64,000 nt of DNA from an uncultured Phycicoccus sp. (GTDB lineage Bacteria; Actinomycetota; Actinomycetes; Actinomycetales; Dermatophilaceae): contig NZ_CANLZR010000005.1 in NCBI RefSeq assembly GCF_947495705.1, positions 124,001 to 188,000 of the forward strand. The letters run 5' to 3'. The notes beneath the pieces are model-generated. The model had not been told where the DNA came from, searched no databases, and saw only the letters and a program-made list of their open reading frames with translations. The position numbers and the translations under genes are program-made. Below are positions 53,481 to 64,000 of this stretch, piece by piece; the first letter of the stretch is position 1, and each line of letters begins with the position of its first letter.

Positions 53481-54632
53481 CTAGGCGACGCGGGCTGGCA
53501 GGTGGACCACCGGCACGTCGAGCTCCTCGCCGCTCAGCGCCCCGTGCATCCCGCGGAGGGCGAGCAGCTGCGGGCGCATCCGCGCGGAGTCGACGATCGT
53601 GAAGTCGCCGTCCGCGACGACGACGAGGTCGCCGATCCGGGCGAGGTGGGCCGGGTCGACCGGCCCGAAGAGCCCGGCCGCGACCGCCTGGTCGCGGGTG
53701 CGCACCCAGGCCCGGTCGCCGAGCAGCGACGACCAGGCGGCCGCGACGTCGGCGCTCGCCCCGGGCTCGCAGTACACGTGGGTGGCCCGCGGCTCGCCGC
53801 CGAGGTGGCGCACCCCGGCCCGCAGCGCCGGCTCGTCGGCCACGTCGACCCGGGTCTCGTGCGGGCACGCGAGCATGCCGTGGTCGGCGGTCACCGTGAG
53901 GGAGGCGTCGTCGGGCAGGCCGGCGGCGAGCCGGGCGAGCTCGCGGTCGACGGACTCCAGCTCCTCGGTCCACTCGAAGGACTCCGGGCCGTGGACGTGG
54001 CCGAGCTTGTCGACCTCACCCCAGTACAGGTAGACGAGGCTGCGCGGCGTCGCCCGCACCGCCGCGAGCGCGGCGTCGACCCGGGCCGCGAGCGACTCGG
54101 CCGCCCGGAACCGCCCGCCCCGCAGGGCCGCCTGGGTCAGCCCCGACCCGTCGAAGAAGCCCGGCCCGATCCGGACCACGTCGAGCCCCGCGGCCGCCGC
54201 GCGCTCGAACCACGTGGGATGCGGCTGCCACCGCTCGGGCAGCGGGCCGTCCTCCCACGACAGCTCGTTGAACACCCGGTCCTCGTCGGGGACGAGCACC
54301 TCGTACCCGAGCATCCCGTGGGCTCCCGGTGGCGTGCCGGTGCCGAAGGTCCCCATCGAGGTCGCGGTCGTCGACGGGAACCCGGCGGTCACGGTACGGC
54401 CGAGGTCGACGTGCGCCCGGAACCACGGGGCGTGGCCGAGACGCCGCGACAGCTGGCGCGCGCCGAGACCGTCGACGAGGACGACGACCCCGCGCCGGGC
54501 CTGCGGGAAGCCGAACGCCGGGGGCCGGCCGCGGTCGCCGGACGCTGCCGGGACCCCCAGGCTCGCGGCGAGGCTCGGCAGGACGTCGGCGAGGCTCCCG
54601 GTGGCGTACGGCGGCGCGACGGGCCCCGGCAC
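53481..54632 (-). CDS. Alkaline-phosphatase-superfamily nucleotide pyrophosphatase/phosphodiesterase
   Basis: A 383-residue protein. VVVLVDGLGARQL has the first metal Asp, FPSTTATSMGTFGTG the catalytic Thr, YWGEVDKLGHVHGPES a metal Asp/His pair, and TVTADHGML the last metal site: the NPP pattern. There is no clear signal peptide, so it may act in the cytosol. Its substrate is unknown. It starts 4 bp after the DUF5998 stop. Confidence 0.85.
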   Translation of the reverse strand: MPGPVAPPYATGSLADVLPSLAASLGVPAASGDRGRPPAFGFPQARRGVVVLVDGLGARQLSRRLGHAPWFRAHVDLGRTVTAGFPSTTATSMGTFGTGTPPGAHGMLGYEVLVPDEDRVFNELSWEDGPLPERWQPHPTWFERAAAAGLDVVRIGPGFFDGSGLTQAALRGGRFRAAESLAARVDAALAAVRATPRSLVYLYWGEVDKLGHVHGPESFEWTEELESVDRELARLAAGLPDDASLTVTADHGMLACPHETRVDVADEPALRAGVRHLGGEPRATHVYCEPGASADVAAAWSSLLGDRAWVRTRDQAVAAGLFGPVDPAHLARIGDLVVVADGDFTIVDSARMRPQLLALRGMHGALSGEELDVPVVHLPARVA

Positions 54633-54636
54633 CGGG

Positions 54637-55227
54637 TCAGCCCTGGCCGATGGCGGCCGACAGGTCCCGCGCGAACGACAGGGCGCCGGCGAGCTTGTCG
54701 TCGCCGTCGGCGGCGGCCGAGATGCGCAGCGCGATGTCGTCGCCGGTGATCGTCCCCTCGTAGCCGTGGTCGGCGTCGCAGTCGGGGTCGGTGCACGACG
54801 CCGGGACGAGGTCGACCCGCGCGACGGTGCCCCAGCCGAGGGTCAAGGTGATCTCGCGGCCGAGGCTCCCCGGGACGTACTCCCCCGGGCTCGCGACGAC
54901 GTGCGTGAGCATGACGCCCTTGACGGTGGTGAGCGGGATGGCCTCGGTCGTGGCGGTGGCGACCTCCTGCGGCGCCGGCGGCTCGTCGGCGTGGTCGTCG
55001 GCGTGGGCGATGAGCAGCCGGGTCGGGGTGAGGACGAGCACGGTGATGTGGCGGCGCACGACGTCGCGGTCGAACGTCGTCTCGAGGTGCACGAGGTGGT
55101 TGTCGACGCGCTCGTCCCCGAGAGCCGCCGCGACGACGTCCGCGACGAGGGCCGGGTAGTAGCCCGCCCGCTCGATGGACGCGGTGAGGGCCGCAGGCAG
55201 GACGGGAGCGTGGTGGGCGCGGGTCAT
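54637..55227 (-). CDS. DUF5998 protein
   Basis: A 196-residue protein: ASIERAGYYPALVADVVAAALG, HLVHLETTFDRDVVRRHITVLV in overlapping parts, SLGREITLTLGWG and CTDPDCDADHGYEGT. This is the DUF5998 family of actinobacteria, normally next to the same phosphodiesterase gene. Function unknown. CACAAT lies 6 nt before ATG 55227 (leaderless). Confidence 0.82.
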   Translation of the reverse strand: MTRAHHAPVLPAALTASIERAGYYPALVADVVAAALGDERVDNHLVHLETTFDRDVVRRHITVLVLTPTRLLIAHADDHADEPPAPQEVATATTEAIPLTTVKGVMLTHVVASPGEYVPGSLGREITLTLGWGTVARVDLVPASCTDPDCDADHGYEGTITGDDIALRISAAADGDDKLAGALSFARDLSAAIGQG

Positions 55228-55262
55228 GGGGCCATTGTGCCGCCCCGGGGGCCGGCGCCGGG

Positions 55263-57929
55263 TCACGTCAGGGACCGGCGGCCCGGGTCGATCCGTCGCG
55301 GCGCCGGGGCGAGGACGATCTCGGCCCCGAGCACCTCGACCCCGCCCGGGTGGGCGTTGACCGGGTTGAGCACGAGCGAGGCGACCTCGGGCATGTCGTC
55401 GGCCAGCACAGACACCCGCCCGATGAGGTCGGCGAGCGCCGCCCGGTGGACGGGGGTCCGCCCGCGGTAGCCGTGGAGCACGGGGGCCGCCTTGACCGAC
55501 GAGATGAGCTCGGAGACGGTGACGTCGGTGAGCGGCGGGATGCGGTGGGCGACGTCGTCGAGGAGCTCGGTGGGCAGCCCGGCGACCGAGAACCCGATGA
55601 CCGGCCCGAACAGCGGGTCCTCCTCGGAGGTGATGACGCACGGCACCCCCTGGGACGCCATCCTCTGGACGACGAACGAGTCGGCCCGCAGCGGTGCGAG
55701 GTACTCGGTGAGCGACGCCCATGCCGTGCGCAGCGCGTGCTCGTCGTCGAGGTCGACCCGCACCCCGCCGCTGCTGCCCTCGTGGCGCACCATCGGCGCG
55801 ACCGACTTCAGGACCACCGGCCAGCCGAGCCGCTCCGCGGCCGCGACGGCGTCGTCGACGGTCTCGACGTCGTGCTGGCCCCAGACCTCGATGCCGTACG
55901 CCGAGAGCAGCGCCGCCGCCTCGTCGTGGGTGAGCCGTCGGCCCTGCGGGGTCACCGAGAGCACCGTGCCGACGACGTCCTCGGCGATCCGCCGGTTGAT
56001 GCCCACCGGGGCCACCGGCGTGCCGTGGTCGCGGGCCCGCCACTGGCCGTAGCGGGTCGCGGCCACGAGGGCGCGCACGGCGTCCTCGGGCATCGCGTAC
56101 ACCGGGACCGCCCCGCGCGCCCCACCGGTGCCCTTGACCGAGGAGTGGCCGTCGTCGACGCCCCGGAGCCCGAGGAACGTCGCGGCGCACGGCTTGTCGG
56201 CCCCTAAGGCGGCGTCCCGTACCGCGGCGGCCACGTCGGCGTCGCCGGTGGCCAGCGGCGGGATGAAGCCCGCGAGCACGGAGTCGACGTCGTCGTCGGC
56301 GAACGCGTCGTCGAGGGCGCTGCGGAAGTCCTCGGCGGTCGCCTCGCTGCGCAGCGTGACGGGGCCGCGGGTGACGGTGAGCCCCCAGCTGGTGCACGCG
56401 TCTGCGGTGAGCGCGCCGAGGGCGTCGGAGTTGACGACGATGCCCACCCGCGGCCCGCGCGGCAGCGGCTGGTGCACGACGAGCTGCGCCACGTCGAAGA
56501 GCTGGTGGACGTTCTCGACCCGGATGACCCCGGCCTGCCTGAGCATCGCGGAGAACACCTCGGGCCGGGCCTTGGTCTCGCGCACCGTGTGCCCCGGGGG
56601 CACCCCGAACCGCGACAGCCCCGACTTCACGACGATGACCGGCTTGATGAGGGCCAGCTTGCGGGCGATCCGTGAGAACTTGCGGGGGTTGCCCATCGAC
56701 TCCAGGTAGAGCCCCACGGCCTCGGTGGAGTCGTCGTCGATCCAGTACTGCATGAAGTCGTTGCCCGACACGTCGGCGCGGTTGCCGGCCGAGCCGAAGG
56801 TCGAGATGCCGAGGTTGCGCCGGGCCGCCGACGCCAGCACCGCGATGCCGAGCGCCCCCGACTGCGAGAAGAGCCCCAGGTGGCCCGACGGTGGCAGCGT
56901 CGGCGCGACGGAGGCGTTGAGCCGGACCGCGGGGTCGTTGTTGATGATGCCGAAGGAGTTCGGGCCGATGACCCGCATCCCGGCCCCCCGGGCCCGGCGG
57001 ACGAGCTCGACCTGCCTGGCCGCGCCCTCGGGGCCGGCCTCGGCGAAGCCCGAAGAGACGACGAGCAGCGCCTTGACCCCCGCCTCCGCGCACTCGTCGA
57101 CGACGTCGAGCACCGCCGGGGCCGCCACGGCGATGATCGCGAGGTCGACCTGCCCGGGGACGGCGAGGATTGAGGGGTACGCCGTGAGCCGCCGCAGCCG
57201 CTTGACCTTGGGGTTGACGGGCACGACCCGGCCCGTGAACCCCGACTCGAGGAGCCGGTCGAGCAGCTGGCCGCCGAAGGTGTCGCGGCTGCGGCTGGCC
57301 CCGACGACCGCGATCGTCGCCGGGTTGAGCAGCCGCCGCAGGCTCTGGGCCTCGGCGCGGTGCTCCCGGCTCATCTCGACGGCCCGCGAGCGGTCGGTGG
57401 GCTCGATGTCGAAGCCGACCTCGACGACACCGTCCTCGACCCGGCGGGCCACCTCGTAACCGGCGTCGGAGAACACGTCGAGCATCCGGCGGTTCTGCGG
57501 GAGCACCTCGGCGGTGAAGCGGGCGATGCCGAGGTCGCGGGCGATCGCCGCGAGGTGCTCGAGCAGGACCGAGCCGATGCCCTTGCCCTGGTAGTGGTCG
57601 CTGATGTTGAAGGCGACCTCGGCGGTCCCGGCGTCGATGCGGTCGAACCGGCCGATCCCGATGATCTCCTCGCGCATCGTGACGACGAGCGCGACCCGGT
57701 CGACGTAGTCGACGTGGGTGAACCGGTGGACGTCGGCATCCGAGAGCCGGCGCAGCGGGGCGAAGAAGCGCAGGTAGATCGACTCGTCGGACTGCGCCGC
57801 GTGGAAGCGGTGGATGCCGTCGACGTCGTCGGGGCGGATCGGGCGCAGGCCCGCGACGGTCCCGTCGCGCAGGACGACGTCCGCCTCCCACTCGACCGGG
57901 TACCCCGGGGGGAGCGTCCCGTCCTCCAT
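55263..57929 (-). CDS. GNAT acetyltransferase fused to an NDP-forming acyl-CoA synthetase-like protein
   Basis: The 888-residue protein starts with a GNAT domain (about 15-180; [20 protein letters not shown]). A CoA-binding Rossmann domain ([13 protein letters not shown]), a succinyl-CoA-ligase-like domain ([18 protein letters not shown]) and an ATP-grasp domain ([19 protein letters not shown]) follow. The catalytic His of true acetate-CoA ligases is not evident; in Pat-type enzymes that half is regulatory and the GNAT part acetylates lysines, for instance on acyl-CoA synthetases. CAGGAT lies 6 nt before ATG 57929. It is divergent from a nitroreductase gene. Confidence 0.88.
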   Translation of the reverse strand: MEDGTLPPGYPVEWEADVVLRDGTVAGLRPIRPDDVDGIHRFHAAQSDESIYLRFFAPLRRLSDADVHRFTHVDYVDRVALVVTMREEIIGIGRFDRIDAGTAEVAFNISDHYQGKGIGSVLLEHLAAIARDLGIARFTAEVLPQNRRMLDVFSDAGYEVARRVEDGVVEVGFDIEPTDRSRAVEMSREHRAEAQSLRRLLNPATIAVVGASRSRDTFGGQLLDRLLESGFTGRVVPVNPKVKRLRRLTAYPSILAVPGQVDLAIIAVAAPAVLDVVDECAEAGVKALLVVSSGFAEAGPEGAARQVELVRRARGAGMRVIGPNSFGIINNDPAVRLNASVAPTLPPSGHLGLFSQSGALGIAVLASAARRNLGISTFGSAGNRADVSGNDFMQYWIDDDSTEAVGLYLESMGNPRKFSRIARKLALIKPVIVVKSGLSRFGVPPGHTVRETKARPEVFSAMLRQAGVIRVENVHQLFDVAQLVVHQPLPRGPRVGIVVNSDALGALTADACTSWGLTVTRGPVTLRSEATAEDFRSALDDAFADDDVDSVLAGFIPPLATGDADVAAAVRDAALGADKPCAATFLGLRGVDDGHSSVKGTGGARGAVPVYAMPEDAVRALVAATRYGQWRARDHGTPVAPVGINRRIAEDVVGTVLSVTPQGRRLTHDEAAALLSAYGIEVWGQHDVETVDDAVAAAERLGWPVVLKSVAPMVRHEGSSGGVRVDLDDEHALRTAWASLTEYLAPLRADSFVVQRMASQGVPCVITSEEDPLFGPVIGFSVAGLPTELLDDVAHRIPPLTDVTVSELISSVKAAPVLHGYRGRTPVHRAALADLIGRVSVLADDMPEVASLVLNPVNAHPGGVEVLGAEIVLAPAPRRIDPGRRSLT

Positions 57930-57983
57930 GGCGCCATCCTGCCACCCCCACATGTCGGGGACGTGACGTGCAGACTGGCCTGC

Positions 57984-58613
57984 GTGGAGCTACGGGACGC
58001 GGTCCGGCGGCGGCGGATGGTGCGCCGGTTCGACGAGCACCGCCCGGTGCCGGGCGGGGTCGTCCGCGACCTGCTCGCCCTCGCCGTGCGGGCCCCGAGC
58101 GCGGGGTTCAGCCAGGGCTGGGACTTCGTCGTGCTCCTCGACCCGCTGGACCGGGAGGCGTTCTGGGCCGCGGCGGCCGAACCGGGCCCGCCGGACGCCT
58201 GGCTGCGCGGGGTCTCCGCCGCCCCGGCCCTCGTGCTGTGCCTGTCCCACCCGGACGCCTACCTCGACCGGTACGCCGAGCCCGACAAGGGCTGGACGGA
58301 CCGCTCCCCCGACCGGTGGCCCGTGCCGTACTGGGACACCGACACCGCGATGGCGGCGATGATCCTGCTGCTCGGCGCCGAGGACACCGGCCTCGGCGCG
58401 CTCTTCTTCGGGGTCCCGGCCGGGCGCCACGACGCCGTCCGCGGCGCCCTGGACGTGCCGGCCGACCGGCGCATCGTGGGGGTCGTCGCCCTCGGGTACG
58501 AGGCCGGCCGGACGTCCGGGTCGGCGCGGACCCGGCCCCGCCGGGGCGTCGACGAGGTCGTCCACGTGGGCCGGTTCGGAGTGTCGTGGCAGCGCCCGGA
58601 CGGCGGTTTGTGA
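57984..58613 (+). CDS. Nitroreductase family protein
   Basis: A 209-residue flavoprotein: the FMN site [34 protein letters not shown] in part, [22 protein letters not shown] and [12 protein letters not shown]. It probably reduces nitro compounds, quinones or other hydride acceptors with NAD(P)H. CAGACT is 7 nt before GTG 57984, giving a leaderless mRNA. Confidence 0.85.
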   Translation: MELRDAVRRRRMVRRFDEHRPVPGGVVRDLLALAVRAPSAGFSQGWDFVVLLDPLDREAFWAAAAEPGPPDAWLRGVSAAPALVLCLSHPDAYLDRYAEPDKGWTDRSPDRWPVPYWDTDTAMAAMILLLGAEDTGLGALFFGVPAGRHDAVRGALDVPADRRIVGVVALGYEAGRTSGSARTRPRRGVDEVVHVGRFGVSWQRPDGGL

Positions 58614-58672
58614 GGATGGAGGGCGCGGGACGCCCCGCACCCCGTCGAGAACCGAAGGACACACCGCACCGC

Positions 58673-61114
<2,442 letters not shown>

Positions 61115-61255
61115 CGCACCTCACAACCCTCCGCGGGTTCGGCTTCAGCACAAGGGTTCTCGACGGCCTTCACGAGAGCCGCGACCGCCTCACGTGACGG
61201 GCCACGTTACGTAATCGTTACCGCCTCAGAGTGCCCTGGCCGTTGCGCCGCATGT

Positions 61256-61275
61256 GTAAACGCTTTTACGTTTAC
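61256..61275. promoter_or_regulatory. LacI-type operator before a sugar ABC operon
   Basis: GTAAACG-CTTTTA-CGTTTAC has perfect 7-bp arms; an overlapping GTAAA-CGCT-TTTAC is also symmetric. It lies 61 bp before the solute-binding protein start in a 222-bp gap after parC that holds no gene. A TTACGTAA palindrome (61207-61214) lies further upstream. Repression by a LacI-family sugar regulator is likely. Confidence 0.65.
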
Positions 61276-61336
61276 GGAGGTTCCCCTCACGGCCGAGGCC
61301 CCCCGTCTCGGCGCAACCAGTGAAATGGAGGCGGGC

Positions 61337-62713
61337 ATGGCCCTCAACCACAAGCGCCGGTTCACGGCGCTATCCGGAGTCCTCGCGGCGACCTTCGTCG
61401 TGACGGCCTGCGGCTCCGGCGACGACGGCGGCGGCGGCACGGACGGCGGTTCCGGCAGCAGCGCGATCGACTGTGCGCCGTACGAGCAGTTCGCAGACAT
61501 CGACGGCAAGTCCGTCAGCACCTACGCGAGCATCGTGGCTCCCGAGAGCGACGCCTACGAGGCGGCCTGGAAGCCCTTCGAGGACTGCACGGGTGTCGAC
61601 GTCAAGGGCGAATGGTCCAAGGAGTTCGAGGCTCAGATCGTCGTCCGCGTCCAGTCCGGCAACCCGCCCGACGTCGCGCTGTTCCCCCAGCCGGGTCTGC
61701 TGCAGACCGTGGTCAACGACACCGGGGCGGTCGTCCCGGTGTTCGAGGAGACCGAGGCCGTCGTCGACGAGAACTTCTCCGAGGACTGGAAGGCGTACGG
61801 CACGGTCGACGGCACGTACTACGGCTTCCCCAACTCCTCGAACTCGAAGTCCTTCGTCTGGTACTCGCCGAGCGCGTTCGCCGACGCCGGCTACGAGATC
61901 CCGCAGACGTGGGAGGAGCTGGTCTCCCTCAGCGACAAGATCGTCGCCGACAACCCGGACGGCAGCGTCAAGCCCTGGTGCGCCGGCATCGCCTCCGGCG
62001 ACGCCACGGGGTGGCCGGTGACCGACTGGGTCGAGGACAAGATGCTGCGCGACCAGGGCGCCGACTACTACGACAAGTGGGTCGCGCACGAGGTGCCGTT
62101 CAACGCGCCCGAGTCCGTCGAGGTCTGGGATGCCGTGGGCACCGTCCTGCGCAACCCCGACTACGTGAACGGTGGCTTCGGCAACGTCCAGACCGTCGCC
62201 TCCACGAGCTTCCAGGACGGCGGCCTGCCGATCCTCGACGGCTCGTGCTTCATGTACAAGATGGCCTCGTTCTACGCGGCGAACTGGCCCGAGGGCACGG
62301 ACGTCTCGGAGAACGGCGACGTCTTCGCCTTCTACTTCCCGGCCAACGAGGGCTCGGAGGAGAAGCCGGTCCTGGTCGGCAGCGAGTTCATCGCCGCCTT
62401 CGACGACCGTCCCGAGGTCCGCGCGTTCACCACGTACCTGGCCTCGGCCGAGTACGCGAACCTGCGGGCGAAGGAGGGCTTCGGCTTCGTCAGCGCCAAC
62501 AAGAACCTCGACGTCGCCAACGTCGACTCGCCGATCAGCAAGCTGGCGGCCGAGCAGTTCCAGGACCCGAGCGCGCTCATCCGCTTCGACGGCGCGGACC
62601 TCATGCCGGGGGCCGTCGGCTCCGGGTCGTTCTGGCGCGAGGCAACCGCCTGGATCGCCGAGGGCAAGGACACCAAGGCCGTGCTCGACTCGGTCGAGCA
62701 GTCCTGGCCGTGA
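61337..62713 (+). CDS. Sugar ABC transporter solute-binding lipoprotein
   Basis: A 458-residue family 1 solute-binding protein. A lipoprotein signal ends LAATFVVTAC, followed by a Gly-rich spacer. The mature part has VVRVQSGNPPDVALFPQPGLL, YYGFPNSSNSKSFVWYSP and WPVTDWVEDKML, as in alpha-glucoside (AglE-type) binders. GGAGG lies 5 nt before ATG 61337. It captures sugar outside the membrane for the permease that follows. Confidence 0.88.
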   Translation: MALNHKRRFTALSGVLAATFVVTACGSGDDGGGGTDGGSGSSAIDCAPYEQFADIDGKSVSTYASIVAPESDAYEAAWKPFEDCTGVDVKGEWSKEFEAQIVVRVQSGNPPDVALFPQPGLLQTVVNDTGAVVPVFEETEAVVDENFSEDWKAYGTVDGTYYGFPNSSNSKSFVWYSPSAFADAGYEIPQTWEELVSLSDKIVADNPDGSVKPWCAGIASGDATGWPVTDWVEDKMLRDQGADYYDKWVAHEVPFNAPESVEVWDAVGTVLRNPDYVNGGFGNVQTVASTSFQDGGLPILDGSCFMYKMASFYAANWPEGTDVSENGDVFAFYFPANEGSEEKPVLVGSEFIAAFDDRPEVRAFTTYLASAEYANLRAKEGFGFVSANKNLDVANVDSPISKLAAEQFQDPSALIRFDGADLMPGAVGSGSFWREATAWIAEGKDTKAVLDSVEQSWP

Positions 62714-62747
62714 CAGCGGGCGCGTGATGCGCCACGGTTGAACCACA

Positions 62748-62790
62748 CTCGGGGCCGGGACCCTCGTCACGCGAGAGTCCCGGCCCCGAG
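62748..62790 (+). terminator. Intercistronic stem-loop between binding protein and permease
   Basis: CTCGGGGCCGGGAC pairs perfectly with GTCCCGGCCCCGAG (14 bp), with further pairing inside. In sugar ABC operons such hairpins stabilise the upstream mRNA and reduce read-through, so more binding protein than permease is made. Confidence 0.7.
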
Positions 62791-62826
62791 GCCTCTACCC
62801 GTCCTAGCCCAACGGAGGTGACTCCG

Positions 62827-64000
62827 ATGTCTGACACCCAGACCCCGGAGAAGGCCGACGCGTCCGCCTCGGATGCGACGGCCGGCAAGCACAAAAACCC
62901 GGTCAGCTACGGCGCGCTGGCCGTCGGCTTCTTCATGATCCTCGTGTTCGCCGGGATCGTCGGCCTCGTCGCAGCCAGCTTCTTCGACGCCGTCCCCGAG
63001 ATCACCTGGCCGTCCTTCCTCGTCGAGTCCGACACGGCGGTCCGCAAGCTCGGCCTCATGGTCTTCGTGGTCCTGCTGTTCGTCGGGGTCATGGCGCTCC
63101 TGCTGTTCATGGTCGACAGCCGCAAGCGGGTCCCGAACTGGACGGTCGCCATCGCTTTCGTCGGTCCGGCTCTCGCGGCACTCCTCCTCGGCCTGATCTG
63201 GCCGGGCATCAGCACGCTCATCCAGTCCTTCTACGGCAGGTCCCCCTGGTACGACCCCGAGCGCTCCGAGTTCGTCGGCATGGCCAACTTCTCGACCCTG
63301 TTCACGACACCGGAGTTCCAGGTCGTCCTGCGCAACACGCTCATCTGGGTCATCCTCGTGCCGCTCGTCGCCGTCGGCCTCGGCCTCCTGTACGCCGTCC
63401 TCATCGACCGCACCCGCGGCGAGGCCATCTCCAAGGGCCTGATCTTCCTGCCGATGGCGATCTCCCTCGTCGGCGCGTCGATCATCTGGCGCTTCGTGTA
63501 CGAGTACCGCGCCCCCGCCCGACCTCAGATCGGCCTGCTGAACCAGCTGCTCGTGTGGCTGGGGCTGGAGCCATACCAGTTCATCCTCAACGTGCCGTGG
63601 AACACGACCTTCCTCATCGTCGTCATGGTCTGGATCCAGACCGGTTTCGCGATGACGATCATCTCGGCGGCGATCAAGGCCATCCCCGACGACATCGTCG
63701 AGGCCGCGCGGCTCGACGGCGTGAGCGGCCTGCGCATGTTCCGCTACGTCACCATCCCGAGCATCCGTCCCGCGCTGCTCGTCGTCTGGGTGACGATCAC
63801 CATGACCACGCTCAAGGTCTTCGACATCGTGCGGACCATGACGGGTGGCAACTTCCAGACCAGCGTGGTGGCGAACGAGTTCTACACCCAGAGCTTCCGA
63901 CAGTTCGACTTCGGCCTCGGCGCCGCGTTGGCCGTCCTGCTCTTCGTCATCGTCATCCCCGTGGTCGTCTACCAGGTACGCCAGCTGCGAATCTCGGAGG
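62827..64000 (+). CDS. Sugar ABC transporter permease, 3' end outside window
   Basis: At least 391 residues are visible. The N terminus is polar, then come two membrane segments, a further pair, and the MetI-like core with IFLPMAISLVGASIIWRFVY and the EAA loop EAARLDGVSGLRMFRYVTIP. The extended N terminus with extra helices is like AglF/MalF permeases. GGAGG lies 8 nt before ATG 62827. The second permease and ATPase should lie to the right. Confidence 0.88.
   Translation, partial: MSDTQTPEKADASASDATAGKHKNPVSYGALAVGFFMILVFAGIVGLVAASFFDAVPEITWPSFLVESDTAVRKLGLMVFVVLLFVGVMALLLFMVDSRKRVPNWTVAIAFVGPALAALLLGLIWPGISTLIQSFYGRSPWYDPERSEFVGMANFSTLFTTPEFQVVLRNTLIWVILVPLVAVGLGLLYAVLIDRTRGEAISKGLIFLPMAISLVGASIIWRFVYEYRAPARPQIGLLNQLLVWLGLEPYQFILNVPWNTTFLIVVMVWIQTGFAMTIISAAIKAIPDDIVEAARLDGVSGLRMFRYVTIPSIRPALLVVWVTITMTTLKVFDIVRTMTGGNFQTSVVANEFYTQSFRQFDFGLGAALAVLLFVIVIPVVVYQVRQLRISE

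Noticed and set aside
61115-61200. Terminator after parC (AACCCT...AGGGTT)
   Set aside because: The arms are short and far apart; pairing is too weak to call.

Overview
The window is chromosomal DNA of a high-GC actinobacterium. Start codons are often GTG, genes overlap by GTGA or ATGA, and many -10 boxes sit only 6-8 nt before the start codon (leaderless mRNAs). Gene order closely follows two conserved actinobacterial blocks known from Mycobacterium tuberculosis: msrB-hemQ-hemY-hemE-DUF3000-rnd-dxs (Rv2674-Rv2682c) and trmA-like/APC permease/two RCK proteins/DUF3159/OB-fold/DUF3710/dut/DUF4193/suhB (Rv2689c-Rv2701c). The sepH-hemH-suhB neighbourhood is typical of Streptomyces and Micrococcales. 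The overall gene set suggests Micrococcales, perhaps Intrasporangiaceae; this is inference.

Layout. 1-8.5 kb: end of a FAD oxidoreductase gene, tRNA-Val(CAC), a p-aminobenzoate pair (pabB-pabC), flavodoxin, a GTP-type PEP carboxykinase homologue with altered active-site residues, an acyltransferase, three small membrane proteins, and a tRNA-Val(GAC)/Cys/Gly cluster. 8.6-17 kb: BrkB-type membrane protein, aidB, a PPK2 kinase with a lysine-rich tail, a RibD-type reductase, a hydrolase coupled to a two-domain polymerase-ligase, and msrB. 17-24 kb: an AbiEi/DUF559-like gene inserted between msrB and the haem genes, then hemQ-hemY, a DUF4349 lipoprotein, DinB-hemE and an EamA transporter. 24-34 kb: DUF3000, rnd, fadA-fadB behind a TetR-like operator, an HTH-MurA fusion and dxs. 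34-38 kb: a small membrane protein, an unknown gene under a strong LexA box, and sulfite reductase plus cysH. 38-49.5 kb: nucleoside transporter, aconitase behind an 18-bp palindrome, an RNA methyltransferase, a KimA-type potassium importer divergent from two RCK proteins, and the dut block. 49.5-61 kb: suhB-hemH, sepH, tdk, a phosphodiesterase, DUF5998, a GNAT/acyl-CoA synthetase fusion, a nitroreductase and topoisomerase IV subunit A. 61-64 kb: start of a sugar ABC transporter operon behind a LacI-type operator.

Functional themes. Haem synthesis by the coproporphyrin route is split between 18.4-23.3 kb (hemQ, hemY, hemE) and 50.4 kb (hemH). Central carbon metabolism includes aconitase, fatty acid beta-oxidation and the PEPCK homologue, each preceded by a palindromic site that looks like an operator. 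Genome maintenance genes are the polymerase-ligase, the LexA-box gene, dUTPase, thymidine kinase, aidB and topoisomerase IV.

There is no CRISPR array, no rRNA operon and no complete insertion sequence. The best candidates for undescribed biology are the divergent PEPCK, the LexA-box gene of unknown function, the DNA-binding MurA fusion, the POL-LIG fusion without a phosphoesterase domain, and the PPK2 lysine tail with its symmetric divergent promoter.
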